Made by a program: the position numbers and the translations under genes
Part shown: piece after piece, positions 42,597 through 51,462 of the stretch
How the letters are laid out: the number at the start of each line of letters is the position of its first letter
Position numbering within the stretch: the first letter of the stretch is position 1
The notes under the pieces: generated by a model
Seen by the model: only the letters and a program-made list of their open reading frames with translations
The model's database searches: none
What the model was told of the DNA's origin: nothing
Assembly: GCA_031254915.1 (NCBI GenBank)
Contig: JAIRTL010000034.1
Span: 39,685 to 103,684, forward strand
Reading direction: 5' to 3'
Origin: Planctomycetota bacterium
GTDB lineage: Bacteria > Planctomycetota > SZUA-567
DNA length: 64,000 bases

Positions 42597-43988
42597 ATGG
42601 CCAAGAACAAAATCATAATCGTCGACGACGACGACTTCATGCGCGACAGTCTCATGGAGGTGCTCGACCGCCCGGGGCATGTGGTGCGCGGCTTCGCCCG
42701 CGCATCCCGCGCCCTTGAGGAACTCGCGGACGGATCGGCGGCGCTGCTTCTCACCGACATGCGCATGCCGGAGATGGACGGCATGGAGCTGCTTCGCGAG
42801 GCGCGCCGCCTCGACCCGAAGCTTCCCGTCGTCATGATGACCGCCTTCGCCACCGTGGAGACGGCGGTGCAGGCCATGAAGGAGGGCGCCTTCGATTACG
42901 TCATGAAGCCCTTCAAGGCGGAGGAGATAGATGTCGCTGTGGAACGCGCGTTGCGCCACCGCCGGCTTCTCACGGAGAACGAATTCCTTCGCGACGAGCT
43001 GGCGAAGAAGTTCCGCATCGGCGACTTCGTCGGCAAGAGCGGGGCGATGAAGAAGGTGTTCGAGGAAATCCGCCAGGCCGCGCCCAGTTCCGCCACCGTT
43101 TTCATCCGCGGCGAGTCTGGCGTCGGCAAGGAACTGGCGGCCAGATCCATCCACGCGCAAAGCCCGCGCCGCGACAAGCCGCTCGTCAAGGTCAACTGCG
43201 CCGCCCTGTCGGCGGGCGTTCTCGAGAGCGAGTTGTTCGGCCACGAGCGCGGCGCCTTCACCGGCGCCGACAAGCGCCGCATCGGCCGCTTCGAAATGGC
43301 GGACGGCGGCACCCTGTTCCTAGACGAGGTGTCGGAAATGGACCTCGCCCTCCAGGGCAAGCTGCTGCGCGTCCTTCAGGAGAAGGAGTTCGAGCGCGTC
43401 GGATCGTCGGAGACGTTGTCGGTGGACGTCAGGATCCTCGCCAGCTCCAACCGCGATCTGGAGAAATCGATCGAGGGAGGGGCGTTCCGCGAGGATCTGT
43501 ATTACCGCCTGAACGTCATATCGGTGGAATTGCCGCCGTTGCGCGAACGCCGCGAGGACGTCCCCGACCTGGCCAGGCATTTTCTCGCCCGGTACCGCGC
43601 CGAGGAGGGATCGCGGGTGCGGGAGATCTCGGACGACGCCCTGGCGCTGCTTGAGCGCTACAACTGGCCCGGCAACGTCCGCGAACTGGCCAACGTCATG
43701 GAACGGCTGGTCGTGTTGGGGAGGGATGAACGCATCGGCGCGGAGCAGGTGGAAAACGCTCTGCCGAAAACGGCTCGCACCGCCGCGAAGACGTCCCCGG
43801 GCGCGGCGTCTCCGGCGCGGTTCGAACCGACCTGGCTCGAGGACGTCGAGCGCGGGCACATCCTCGCGACCCTGCTCCATTTCGGCGGCGCGCGCGCGAA
43901 GAGCGCCGAGGCCCTCGGGATCAGCGAGCGGTCGCTGCGCGACCGCATCAAGCGCTGGCAGGAGGCGGGGAAGTTCCCCGAGGTGTAG
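42597..43988 (+). CDS. sigma-54-dependent response regulator (NtrC/FlrC-like)
   Basis: This 463-residue activator has a receiver domain at 1-120 (IIIVDDDD, phosphoacceptor Asp in LLLTDMRMPEMDG, MTAF, KPF), an AAA+ domain at about 140-370 with Walker A GESGVGKE, the sigma-54 contact loop GAFTGA and NWPGNVRELANV, and a Fis-type helix-turn-helix at the C-terminus (AEALGISERSLRDRIKRW). It is paired with the upstream kinase and followed by fapA after 10 bases. Targets should carry -24/-12 promoters; I did not identify one here. Confidence 0.95.
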   Translation: MAKNKIIIVDDDDFMRDSLMEVLDRPGHVVRGFARASRALEELADGSAALLLTDMRMPEMDGMELLREARRLDPKLPVVMMTAFATVETAVQAMKEGAFDYVMKPFKAEEIDVAVERALRHRRLLTENEFLRDELAKKFRIGDFVGKSGAMKKVFEEIRQAAPSSATVFIRGESGVGKELAARSIHAQSPRRDKPLVKVNCAALSAGVLESELFGHERGAFTGADKRRIGRFEMADGGTLFLDEVSEMDLALQGKLLRVLQEKEFERVGSSETLSVDVRILASSNRDLEKSIEGGAFREDLYYRLNVISVELPPLRERREDVPDLARHFLARYRAEEGSRVREISDDALALLERYNWPGNVRELANVMERLVVLGRDERIGAEQVENALPKTARTAAKTSPGAASPARFEPTWLEDVERGHILATLLHFGGARAKSAEALGISERSLRDRIKRWQEAGKFPEV

Positions 43989-43998
43989 GAGCGTTTTC

Positions 43999-45543
43999 AT
44001 GACCGCCAGGCACGCCCAGCCGCAGGTTTCCGAAGCGACCCTCGCCGGACGCGGCGGGGAGCCGTTTCCCGTGGTCGTGGCGCACTCCTCCGCCAACAAC
44101 GAGATGTCGGTGCGCATCGTCGTCGAGCCGACGCGCATGGCCGCCTTCATCCGCCTCGCCCCCGGACCCTCGTTCTCCGGACTCTCCCAGGATCGGCTCC
44201 GCGATGTTCTCATCGACGCCGGCATCGTCCACGGCGTCGACGCGATCGGCCTCGCGACCTATGTCCTCATGCAGAACTCGGCCACGCCCTTCGACGGCTA
44301 TTTCCAGATCGCCCAGGGCGACCCCATGCGCCGGGGGGAGGACGGATCGATCGAGTTCCACGTCCTTCCCACCGCCGCCGCCCCGAGGTACGACCAGACG
44401 GACGAGGGGTCAATCGATTTCCGCCAACTGAATCTGATCGAGAACTGCTTCGCCGGCCAACGCGTCGCCACCATCATTCCCCCCGGCGCCGGCCGCGCCG
44501 GCAAGGACGTCTTCGGCGGCGTCGTGCCGGCGTCCCCGGGAGCGCCCGCGCAGGTCGCCGCCGGCCCCGGCGTGATTCTCAATCCCAACGGCAAGGACTT
44601 TTCGTCGGAGATCGAGGGCCGGCTGGTCCACGAGAACCACGTTCTTTCCGTTTCGCCCACCCTCGAGATCGCGCACGACATCGACTACAGTGTCGGCAAC
44701 ATCGATTTCGTCGGCAAGGTCGTGGTCAACGGTTCGCTTTTGGACGGCTTTTCCATCAAGGGGAAGAGGGGAGTCGAAATCCGGGGCGAGATGGGTTCGG
44801 CGACGGTCGAGTCGGAGGGCGAGGTGACGATCGTCGGCGGCGTCAAGGGGCGCGGCAACGCGGTCATCAAATGCGGCTCCCTCAAGGTCCGCTATATCGA
44901 CGATTCGACCGTCGAGGCGACGGGGGACGTCGTGTCGGAGAAGGAGATTCTCCATTCCGTCGTGCGGTCGCTGGGCAAGGTGTCCATCCCCCGGGGGACC
45001 ATCCTCGGCGGCGAAGTCTGGGGATTCCAGGGTGTCGAGGCGGAGACGATCGGGTCGGAGGTGGGCGTCAACACCAGGATCATGGCAGGCCTCAACTGGA
45101 CGGACGAAAACAAGCTGGCTGAGGTCAGGGCGAAAATCGCCGAACTGAGCGACCGCGTCCGTTCCGCGAAGCAGATTCTCGAGCCGCTTCTCAACCTCCC
45201 CGACGCCTCGGCCCAGTTCGACCTCGAGCAAAAATCCATGATCGCCGACCTTATTTCGGAATTGCGCAACCTGCGCGACGCGTTGGCGTTTCTCGTCGAA
45301 GAGCGCGAAAGCATCGTCAGCCGCCGCCAGGCCGGGCGCGTGCCGCAGATCAACGTCCTCAGGGAGCTCAACATGGGGGTGGTGGTCCGCTTTTCGCAGA
45401 TTTCCCACGAAATCAAGGACGCGGTGAAGGGACCGGTGTCGGTCGTCCACGACGAACTCCGGGAGACGCAATGCATCCGTTCGCTGTTCAACCTCGCTCC
45501 GGTGCGCGATCCCGAACCCAGGCCCGAGGCGCCGGAGAACTGA
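43999..45543 (+). CDS. fapA: FapA (DUF342) family protein
   Basis: This 514-residue protein has an N-terminal variable domain (1-125) and the DUF342 core, a right-handed beta-helix with short parallel repeats (VLSVSPTLEIAHDIDYSVGNI, VVNGSLLDGFSIKG, VEIRGEMGSATVESEG). A coiled coil (ENKLAEVRAKIAELSDRVRSA) follows. FapA is associated with flagellar assembly or placement, or with polymer-forming cytoskeletons. It starts 10 bases after the regulator, and its TGA is immediately followed by the recA ATG. Confidence 0.85.
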   Translation: MTARHAQPQVSEATLAGRGGEPFPVVVAHSSANNEMSVRIVVEPTRMAAFIRLAPGPSFSGLSQDRLRDVLIDAGIVHGVDAIGLATYVLMQNSATPFDGYFQIAQGDPMRRGEDGSIEFHVLPTAAAPRYDQTDEGSIDFRQLNLIENCFAGQRVATIIPPGAGRAGKDVFGGVVPASPGAPAQVAAGPGVILNPNGKDFSSEIEGRLVHENHVLSVSPTLEIAHDIDYSVGNIDFVGKVVVNGSLLDGFSIKGKRGVEIRGEMGSATVESEGEVTIVGGVKGRGNAVIKCGSLKVRYIDDSTVEATGDVVSEKEILHSVVRSLGKVSIPRGTILGGEVWGFQGVEAETIGSEVGVNTRIMAGLNWTDENKLAEVRAKIAELSDRVRSAKQILEPLLNLPDASAQFDLEQKSMIADLISELRNLRDALAFLVEERESIVSRRQAGRVPQINVLRELNMGVVVRFSQISHEIKDAVKGPVSVVHDELRETQCIRSLFNLAPVRDPEPRPEAPEN

Positions 45544-46575
45544 ATGGCCAGGACGAGCGACAAAAACAGTGAAAGGAAAGCGCCGTCCCTCGCCGCCGCG
45601 CTGGAACAGATCGAAAAACAGTTCGGCGCCGGCGCCGTCATGCGCCTCGGGGCGTCGTCCGTGAAGTCGGTGCCGGTCATTTCCACGGGTTCGCTCGGGC
45701 TCGACCTCGCGCTCGGCGTCGGCGGCTATCCGCGCGGGCGGATCGTCGAGATATACGGTCCGGAGTCGTCCGGAAAAACCACCCTCGCGCTCCACGCCGT
45801 CGCCGCCGCCCAGGCGGAGGGCGGCACGGCGGCGATAGTGGACGCCGAGCACGCCCTGGACCCCGGCTACGCCAAGCGCCTGGGCGTCGACCTCGATTCG
45901 CTGCTCGTGTCGCAGCCGGATTCGGGCGAGCAGGCGCTCGAGATCGTGGAACTCCTCATCAAATCGAACGCCGTCGACCTGGTGGTCGTCGACTCCGTCG
46001 CCGCCCTCACCCCGAAGGCCGAGCTCGAGGGCGCGATGGGCGATTCGCACGTCGGCCTCCAGGCCCGGCTCATGAGCCAGGCGTTGCGCAAACTCACCGG
46101 CGGCGTCTCCAGGACGCGCGCCGTCGTCCTTTTCATCAATCAGATACGCATGCAGATCGGCGTCTCCTTCGGGAACCCGGAGGTCACCCCGGGCGGAAGA
46201 GCGCTCCGGTTCTACGCGTCGCTGCGCCTCGACATCCGCCGGATCGAGACGCTGCGCGACGCCGACGGCGCGCGCGGCAACAAGGTGCGCGTCAAGGTGG
46301 TGAAAAACAAGGTGGCCTCGCCGTTCCGCGAGGCGGTTTTCGAGATACTCTTCAACAGGGGCATTCACCGCGAAGGGGAACTGGTCGACCTCGGACTCAA
46401 GGCGGGGCTGTTCGTCCAGTCCGGGTCGTGGTTCTCGTACGGCGACGCGCGGATCGGCCAGGGCCGCGACCGGGCGGCGGAATTCCTCGCGGTCAACCCG
46501 GACATCGCCGACGAGGTGCGCGCAAAGATCCTCGCCGGCACCGCCGGAGGGGAAGAAGACAAGGATCGGGAATGA
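45544..46575 (+). CDS. recA: recombinase A
   Basis: This 343-residue DNA strand-exchange ATPase is co-protease for LexA-type repressors in most bacteria. Walker [10 protein letters not shown] is at residues 72-80. [32 protein letters not shown], the L2 region [22 protein letters not shown] and [11 protein letters not shown] are all canonical. Its start adjoins the fapA stop without a gap and its stop overlaps the protease start, so recA is in a flagellar/stress operon here. No LexA box is evident immediately upstream. Confidence 0.97.
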   Translation: MARTSDKNSERKAPSLAAALEQIEKQFGAGAVMRLGASSVKSVPVISTGSLGLDLALGVGGYPRGRIVEIYGPESSGKTTLALHAVAAAQAEGGTAAIVDAEHALDPGYAKRLGVDLDSLLVSQPDSGEQALEIVELLIKSNAVDLVVVDSVAALTPKAELEGAMGDSHVGLQARLMSQALRKLTGGVSRTRAVVLFINQIRMQIGVSFGNPEVTPGGRALRFYASLRLDIRRIETLRDADGARGNKVRVKVVKNKVASPFREAVFEILFNRGIHREGELVDLGLKAGLFVQSGSWFSYGDARIGQGRDRAAEFLAVNPDIADEVRAKILAGTAGGEEDKDRE

Positions 46576-47987
46576 CGAAAATCAGGATTGCGGAATTTTC
46601 CGCGCCGGGCGCCGTCGTCATGGCGGCGTTCGCGCTCTTCGCGGCGCTGTGCCCGAAGGCGATGTCGGCCGCCTCGCCCGAGGCTCTCGACGGCGCCGAC
46701 CTCAACGACCTCCGGGCGGTAATCGCCAGGGCGCGGGAACGCGTCTCGCCCGCGGTGGCGTTCCTCATGCCCATCGCCGAACGCTTCGACGCCGGGCGGC
46801 GGGAGAAGGCGCAACTGGCTGGTTCGGGCGTGGTCGTCTCGGAGGACGGGGAGATCGTCACCAACTGGCATGTCGTGAACCGGGCGGTGGAGATTCGCTG
46901 CCTGCTGTCGGACGGCGTCGCCAGGCGGGCGGAAATCGTCGGCATCGACAAGGATACGGATCTGGCGCTGCTGAGAATCGACCGGAAGCCGGAAGAGACG
47001 TTCGCCTTCGCCGAACTCGGCGACGGCGCCCTTCTCGAGGAGGGGCAGTTCGTCATCGCCATGGGAGCGCCGTGGGGGTTGTCGCGGTCCGTTTCCCTGG
47101 GCATCCTTTCCTGCGTCGACCGCTTCCTCCCGGACCAGGGCGGCGGCTACAATCTTTGGCTCCAGACGGACGCGTCGATCAACCCGGGCAATTCCGGCGG
47201 ACCGCTCGTGAACACGGAGGGCAAGGTGGTCGGGATCAACTCCCTCGGCTCGCTCCTCGGCGGCAACCTCGCCTTCGCGATTCCGGCCGACACCGTGAAG
47301 CGGGTCACGGACGCGCTTCGTCGGGACGGCAGGGTCGTCCGGGCCTGGACCGGGCTTCATCTCCAGCCGCTACGCGATTTTCAGAAAAACATCTTTTACG
47401 ACTGGCGTGAGGGCGTCCTCATCGGCGGCGTCCAGCCGGACTCCCCCGCCGAGCGGGCGGGAGTCGCCGTCGGCGACCTCCTTCTGTCCGTGAACGGCAA
47501 GCCGGTCGCCGGCGTCAACCACGAGGACATCCCGCCCCTCAACCTGCTCCTCGCCGAACTCCCCGTCGGCGAAGCGGCGGAACTGATCCTTCAGGGGCCC
47601 GGGGGAGCATCGCGGCGGACCGTTTCCGTCACCCCGATGGAAAAGGGCAGGGTTGAAGGCGTCGACTTCGACTGCCGGCGCTGGAACATGGCGGTGAAGA
47701 CAATCAACGAATTTTCGACGCCGATGCTCCACTTCTTCCAGAACGGCGGCGTCTACGTCCAGGCGGTGAAATTCCCCGGCAACGCCCAGGCGGCGGGGCT
47801 GGAGAACGGCGACATCATCCTCGAGATCGACGGCGTGCGGGTGCGCGGCCTCGACGACTGCCGCGAGATGTACGAGACGATCATCCGCGACGAGGCGCGC
47901 GAGAAGAAAGTGGTGTTCACCGTGCTCCGCGCCGGGTTGAGTCATTATTTCGTGCTCGACTACGCGCCCAGATACGGATTGGACTGA
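46572..47987 (+). CDS. DegP/HtrA-type serine protease with PDZ domains
   Basis: The protein has 471 residues. A signal peptide ([24 protein letters not shown]) directs it to the periplasm. The catalytic triad is visible: His100 in TNWHVVN, Asp130 in DKDTDLALL and Ser208 in NPGNSGGPL. Two PDZ modules follow ([20 protein letters not shown] near 280-300, and [19 protein letters not shown] near 400-420). It degrades or refolds misfolded envelope proteins by family analogy. It overlaps recA by four bases. Confidence 0.9.
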   Translation: MTKIRIAEFSAPGAVVMAAFALFAALCPKAMSAASPEALDGADLNDLRAVIARARERVSPAVAFLMPIAERFDAGRREKAQLAGSGVVVSEDGEIVTNWHVVNRAVEIRCLLSDGVARRAEIVGIDKDTDLALLRIDRKPEETFAFAELGDGALLEEGQFVIAMGAPWGLSRSVSLGILSCVDRFLPDQGGGYNLWLQTDASINPGNSGGPLVNTEGKVVGINSLGSLLGGNLAFAIPADTVKRVTDALRRDGRVVRAWTGLHLQPLRDFQKNIFYDWREGVLIGGVQPDSPAERAGVAVGDLLLSVNGKPVAGVNHEDIPPLNLLLAELPVGEAAELILQGPGGASRRTVSVTPMEKGRVEGVDFDCRRWNMAVKTINEFSTPMLHFFQNGGVYVQAVKFPGNAQAAGLENGDIILEIDGVRVRGLDDCREMYETIIRDEAREKKVVFTVLRAGLSHYFVLDYAPRYGLD

Positions 47988-47992
47988 CGCAA

Positions 47993-48601
47993 ATGGCTCT
48001 CGGATCGGCGCGCCGGTTTCCCCACGACCTCCACTCCCACGACGCCGCCGCGTCCGCCGCCGGGGACCGCCCCGGCCCGCCCTCGCCGGAGGACGCCGGC
48101 GGCAAACCGCCTTCCCGCGCGGGCGGCAGGCTGTGGCGCGAAGACGGCAAACTGCTGTACGACTGCGGCGACGGCAACGCGGCGTCGGCGCGCCTGTTGT
48201 GGGCGCGGCCGCTTTCCGGGCGCGGCGGCCCGGTATCCGTCATGGCGGCGGGCAAGAAGCGGGAAATTCGCTATTTGGAAAGCCCCGACCTCCTCGATCC
48301 GGAGTCGCGGCGCATCGCGCTCGAGGAACTGTCGCGCGGCGTAGTCATGCCCCGCATAACGCGGATCCATTCGGTGACGTCCCGTTTCGGCAATTTTTAC
48401 TGGAACGTCGAGACCGATTTCGGCCCGAAGACGTTCCTCCTCACTTCCCCCGAGAACAACACCGTTCGGCCCGATCCCGACACCATCGTTCTCAAGGATG
48501 CGTCCGGCAACGCCTTCGAGATCACCCCCGTCTCTGGTCTCGATCGCGCGTCGCTTCGCGAATTCGATCGGGTGTATACCGTTCACGGCCCGGAGTTGTG
48601 A
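47993..48601 (+). CDS. DUF1854-family protein (cyanophycin-metabolism-associated type)
   Basis: The protein has 202 residues. The C-terminal two thirds match my recollection of DUF1854: RLWREDGKLLYDCGDG, ARPLSGRGGPVSVMAAGKKREIRYLE, LSRGVVMPRITRIHSVTSRFG and WNVETDFGPKTFLL. The first 45 residues are Pro/Ala-rich and extra. This family is named for linkage to cyanophycin synthetases together with the ABC transporter type found at 61234. The last nine residues (VYTVHGPEL) and the TGA are encoded by the left terminal repeat of family A copy 7. Confidence 0.78.
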   Translation: MALGSARRFPHDLHSHDAAASAAGDRPGPPSPEDAGGKPPSRAGGRLWREDGKLLYDCGDGNAASARLLWARPLSGRGGPVSVMAAGKKREIRYLESPDLLDPESRRIALEELSRGVVMPRITRIHSVTSRFGNFYWNVETDFGPKTFLLTSPENNTVRPDPDTIVLKDASGNAFEITPVSGLDRASLREFDRVYTVHGPEL

Positions 48602-48709
48602 TTCCCTCAACCATGCGCGGCCATGAAATGGGCATGGGAAACAACAGGTGTGGAACATGGCAACCCCCGTCCCCCATTTTCACAATTTCTTCGGGTCGCG
48701 CCCAGTATA
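48575..48709 (+). repeat. repeat family A, copy 7, complete
   Basis: About 135 bp from TATACCGTTCACGGCCCG to CGGGTCGCGCCCAGTATA, containing CATGCGCGGCCATGAAATGG and the GTGTGGAACATGGCAACCCC segment. It ends the DUF1854 gene and fills the convergent gap to the thioesterase gene. Confidence 0.8.
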
Positions 48710-48722
48710 TATTGACGCGCGA

Positions 48723-49208
48723 TCACTCGTAAAGCTCGTTTTGCGCCTTGCGGAATTCGCGGCGGCGTTCGCCCCGGCTGAAATCCTCGCGCTCCTCGGC
48801 GGTGAGGAGCGCCAACGGCGGCACCGGCGCCGGCCTGTCGTTTTCGTCCAGCGCGACAAGGATGACGAAGGCGGTGTTGATCTGGCGTCGGTTGCCGCGG
48901 GAATCCTCGACGCAACTGTCGACCCGCACCTCCATCGACGTCCGGCCGACATGGGTCAGCCTGCCCCTGAGCACCACCATCTCGTTCTGCACCACCGGTT
49001 CATGGAAACGGAGGTTGTCGATGGCGGCGGTGGTGATTTTCATGCCGCAATGGCGACGCGCGACAATGCCGGCGATGGTGTCGATCCACACCGCGAGCTG
49101 CCCGCCGAAAAGGTTGCCGTAGCCGTTCAGGTGCGGCGGCATAACTACCTGGAATTGCACCGTTTCCGAATCGTCCGCCGTCTTGCCGTTCATGGCCGGT
49201 ATGGTCAT
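48723..49208 (-). CDS. hotdog-fold acyl-CoA thioesterase
   Basis: This is a 161-residue protein of the YciA/BFIT type. The hotdog signature HLNGYGNLFGGQLAVWIDTI (about residues 26-45) supplies the catalytic Asp, and NLRFHEPVVQNEMVVLRGRL and NTAFVILVALD complete the fold. It hydrolyses acyl-CoA; chain length is unknown. AGGAGA precedes the ATG at 49208. The stop lies 14 bases beyond repeat A copy 7, convergent with the DUF1854 gene. Confidence 0.88.
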   Translation of the reverse strand: MTIPAMNGKTADDSETVQFQVVMPPHLNGYGNLFGGQLAVWIDTIAGIVARRHCGMKITTAAIDNLRFHEPVVQNEMVVLRGRLTHVGRTSMEVRVDSCVEDSRGNRRQINTAFVILVALDENDRPAPVPPLALLTAEEREDFSRGERRREFRKAQNELYE

Positions 49209-49427
49209 CGGGATCTCCTGGAAGAGAAATCGGCGCGGGAAACGGCGTGAAACGCCGACAGGTTTTCCGTTACGGTTCCCGCCGCCCTCACGATGGAGGC
49301 AAGTATACCGTGCGCGGCAAGTTTTGCACTGCGGGAATGTGTTTCCTTGGCGCATTTTGCCTGGCGCGGCGGCGCGCGGGTGTGCGAAATTGCGTCCATT
49401 TTATTCGAATCGCACAGGGAGAACGAA

Positions 49428-49910
49428 ATGACATGCGACGACAAGCCGAAACGGATCGGCCTCATCGCCCACGACGCCTGCAAGCGCGACATGACGGAGT
49501 GGGTGCGCTTCAACGCGAGGAAGTTGGTCAGGCATAAACTCTATTGCACCGGGACCACGGGGAAGCTCATCGAGGGGGTGTTGACCGCCGAATGCGAAGG
49601 CGGCCCGGTCGACCTCACCATCTTCAAATCCGGCCCCCTCGGCGGCGACCAGCAGATGGGCGCGCTCATCGCCTCGGACCAGCTCGACATTCTCATCTTC
49701 TTTACCGATCCCATGACCATGCAGCCGCACGATGTCGACATTAAGGCGCTGATCCGCATCTCCACCATCGCCAACATCGTCGTTGCCTGCACCAGGTCCA
49801 CGGCCGACTACATCATCACTTCCTCAATGTTCGACCGCGAATACGAACCGGAGAAGAAGACATATGAATCATACACGGACAGAAAGGTGCGCCTTTCCGG
49901 CCGACGATAA
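49428..49910 (+). CDS. mgsA: methylglyoxal synthase
   Basis: This 160-residue cytoplasmic enzyme converts dihydroxyacetone phosphate to methylglyoxal plus phosphate, a bypass used when phosphate is low or sugar-phosphates build up. Visible are IGLIAHDACKRDM (substrate loop), CTGTTGKLI, GPLGGDQQMGALIA with the catalytic Asp, and FTDPMTMQPHDVDI. AGGGAGA lies upstream of the ATG. The gene is upstream of rex in the same orientation. Confidence 0.95.
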   Translation: MTCDDKPKRIGLIAHDACKRDMTEWVRFNARKLVRHKLYCTGTTGKLIEGVLTAECEGGPVDLTIFKSGPLGGDQQMGALIASDQLDILIFFTDPMTMQPHDVDIKALIRISTIANIVVACTRSTADYIITSSMFDREYEPEKKTYESYTDRKVRLSGRR

Positions 49911-50015
49911 TCGCGCTTCGGAATGCGCCTGGCGATAATCCTCCTTGACAAATATATAGAGATAGATAGGTTTATATCCAATTGACGCGCGCCGCGTCGC
50001 GTGGAGGATATCCCC

Positions 50016-50666
50016 ATGGCAAGCAAAAGCAATTCCGTCCGCATCAACAGTCTTCCCGGCGTTCGCCGCCTTCCCTTTTATCTGAACATTCTTCGCCGCA
50101 TGCGGAACGGCGAACCGAAGGTCATATCGGCCGTGACGCTTGCCGAGGAGGCGGGGCAGGCGGTGTCGGTGGTAAAAAAGGACATTGAAATGACCGGCGC
50201 GGTCGGGAAGACCGGCGTCGGTTACGACGTCGCCGCGTTGATCGGGGATATCGAGCGTTTTCTCGGCTGGACCGATCCCTACGACGCGTTTCTCGCCGGC
50301 GTCGGCAACCTCGGTTCGGCGCTTCTCGGTTATGGCGGGTTCAAGCAGTACGGATTGCGATTCGTCGCCGCGTTCGACGCCGATCCGGAGAAGGTCGGAG
50401 AGGCGATCCACGGCGTCGAGGTCATGCCGCTCGTCAAAATGCCGGAACTCGGCCGGAGGCTGCGCGTTTCCACCGCCGTTCTCGCCGTTCCCGCCGAGGA
50501 GGCGCAGTCGGTCGCCGACCTGTTCGTCGAGTCCGGCGTCACCCGCATCTGGAGCTTCGCGCCCATTCCCCTCGCCGTCCCGGAAGGCGTTATCGTTCAG
50601 CGCGAAGACCTCACCGCCGGCTTGGCGGAACTGATGGTCCGCTGCCGCAACGCCGATCAAACGTGA
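50016..50666 (+). CDS. rex: redox-sensing transcriptional repressor Rex
   Basis: This 216-residue dimeric NAD(H) sensor has an N-terminal winged helix (RRLPFYLNILRRMRNGEPKVIS, VVKKDIEMTG) and a Rossmann domain starting GVGNLGSALLGYGGF, where the family consensus is GAGNLGRAL. When NADH rises, Rex releases operators of fermentation and hydrogenase genes. GGAGG at 50003-50007 fixes the start. It faces the hydrogenase operon tail-to-tail with an IS relic in between. A TTGACA box occurs at 49945, but its -10 partner is poorly spaced. Confidence 0.93.
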   Translation: MASKSNSVRINSLPGVRRLPFYLNILRRMRNGEPKVISAVTLAEEAGQAVSVVKKDIEMTGAVGKTGVGYDVAALIGDIERFLGWTDPYDAFLAGVGNLGSALLGYGGFKQYGLRFVAAFDADPEKVGEAIHGVEVMPLVKMPELGRRLRVSTAVLAVPAEEAQSVADLFVESGVTRIWSFAPIPLAVPEGVIVQREDLTAGLAELMVRCRNADQT

Positions 50667-50676
50667 TAACAATTCG

Positions 50677-50921
50677 TCAGAGCCTGTTGCCAAATTCATG
50701 CTGCATGGGCCAGCTCTCGCGGCATGTGCTTTGTCATAACGATCTGTGATTCGTTTTCAGCAGCATCGATTTTGCGGGCGTGGCAGCGATTGAGGCAGCG
50801 CCAGCGCATAAACCAGGCTAATGTTCTTTCGACGATCCATCGTTTGGGAAATACCTTAGAATCTTAGAAAACTATGCAACCGCCATCTCCAATTCAAGTT
50901 GAATTCAACAACAGGCTCTGA
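50677..50921 (-). mobile_element. decayed IS5-like element with intact inverted repeats
   Basis: TCAGAGCCTGTTG at 50677-50689 is repeated in exact inversion at 50909-50921. The 245-bp interior holds only the C-terminal transposase codons, so most of the element is deleted. I see no convincing target-site duplication. Confidence 0.7.
50698..50855 (-). pseudogene. IS5-family transposase C-terminal fragment
   Basis: Reading on the minus strand gives VFPKRWIVERTLAWFMRWRC, then NESQIVMTKHM and a TGA. WxVERTxAW is the conserved C-terminal (DDE Glu) region of IS5-group transposases. Everything upstream of PKRW is missing. Confidence 0.72.
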
Positions 50922-50961
50922 TATCCACTACGGATGCCCTCGCTTTTCCGTGAGGTTGAGA

Positions 50962-50993
50962 ATAAAAAAGCGGCCGCAAACGCATGCGGCCGC
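50962..50993 (-). terminator. strong Rho-independent terminator of the hydrogenase operon
   Basis: On the minus strand an 8-bp perfect GCGGCCGC stem (50993-50986 with 50977-50970) and an 8-base loop are followed by six T residues. It lies 27 bases after the receiver-protein stop. Confidence 0.9.
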
Positions 50994-51019
50994 CTTCGAT
51001 CGTGGTGGCGGGAGCGACG

Positions 51020-51421
51020 CTACGCCGTCTTCGCCTTGCTGTTGAGGCAGTCGCTGACGATGGAATCGAGCTCCTCGGCGCGGATCGGCTTGTCGATGAA
51101 CACGTCCGCCTTGATCCAGTTGCGGTCCTCCGGTGTGGAGAGGTTGAAGTACAGTCCCGTGTGCCAGGTGACGGACGAGACGATGATCATCGGGACGTCG
51201 GGGTAGCGTTTCTTGACCTCCCACGCCAGGCAGAAGCCGGCGTCCTGACGCTCGAGGATGACCTCGGTGACGACCACGTCCGGACGGGTCGAGGCGAGGA
51301 TGCGCTCGGCTTCGCGCTGGGTGCGGGCGCACAGCACCCTGTAACCCTGCGAGAGGAAGCGCTGGCGCGTCGTTTCGACGAAAAGCGCGTCATTGTCAAC
51401 CAATAGAATTGTGCGTGCCAT
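51020..51421 (-). CDS. stand-alone receiver-domain protein lacking the phosphoacceptor Asp
   Basis: This 133-residue CheY-like protein begins MARTILLVDNDALF (acidic pair D9/D11). The residue that should be the phosphorylated Asp is Glu53 (PDVVVTEVILERQDAGF), and the switch residues IIVSS and IDKP (Lys112) remain. A Glu at that site mimics phosphorylation in other receivers, so it may be constitutively in one state. It starts 41 bases after the hydA stop and is followed by the operon terminator, so it is probably co-expressed with the hydrogenase. Confidence 0.85.
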   Translation of the reverse strand: MARTILLVDNDALFVETTRQRFLSQGYRVLCARTQREAERILASTRPDVVVTEVILERQDAGFCLAWEVKKRYPDVPMIIVSSVTWHTGLYFNLSTPEDRNWIKADVFIDKPIRAEELDSIVSDCLNSKAKTA

Positions 51422-51462
51422 GCTGTTGTCTCCTCATTTCCGGTTTTCCGGGCCGCGGACTT

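Noticed and set aside
49209..49427. A fragment GTATACCGTGCGCGGCAA resembling repeat A
   Set aside because: Only about 15 bases agree and neither terminal repeat nor hairpin is present, so it is not counted as a copy.
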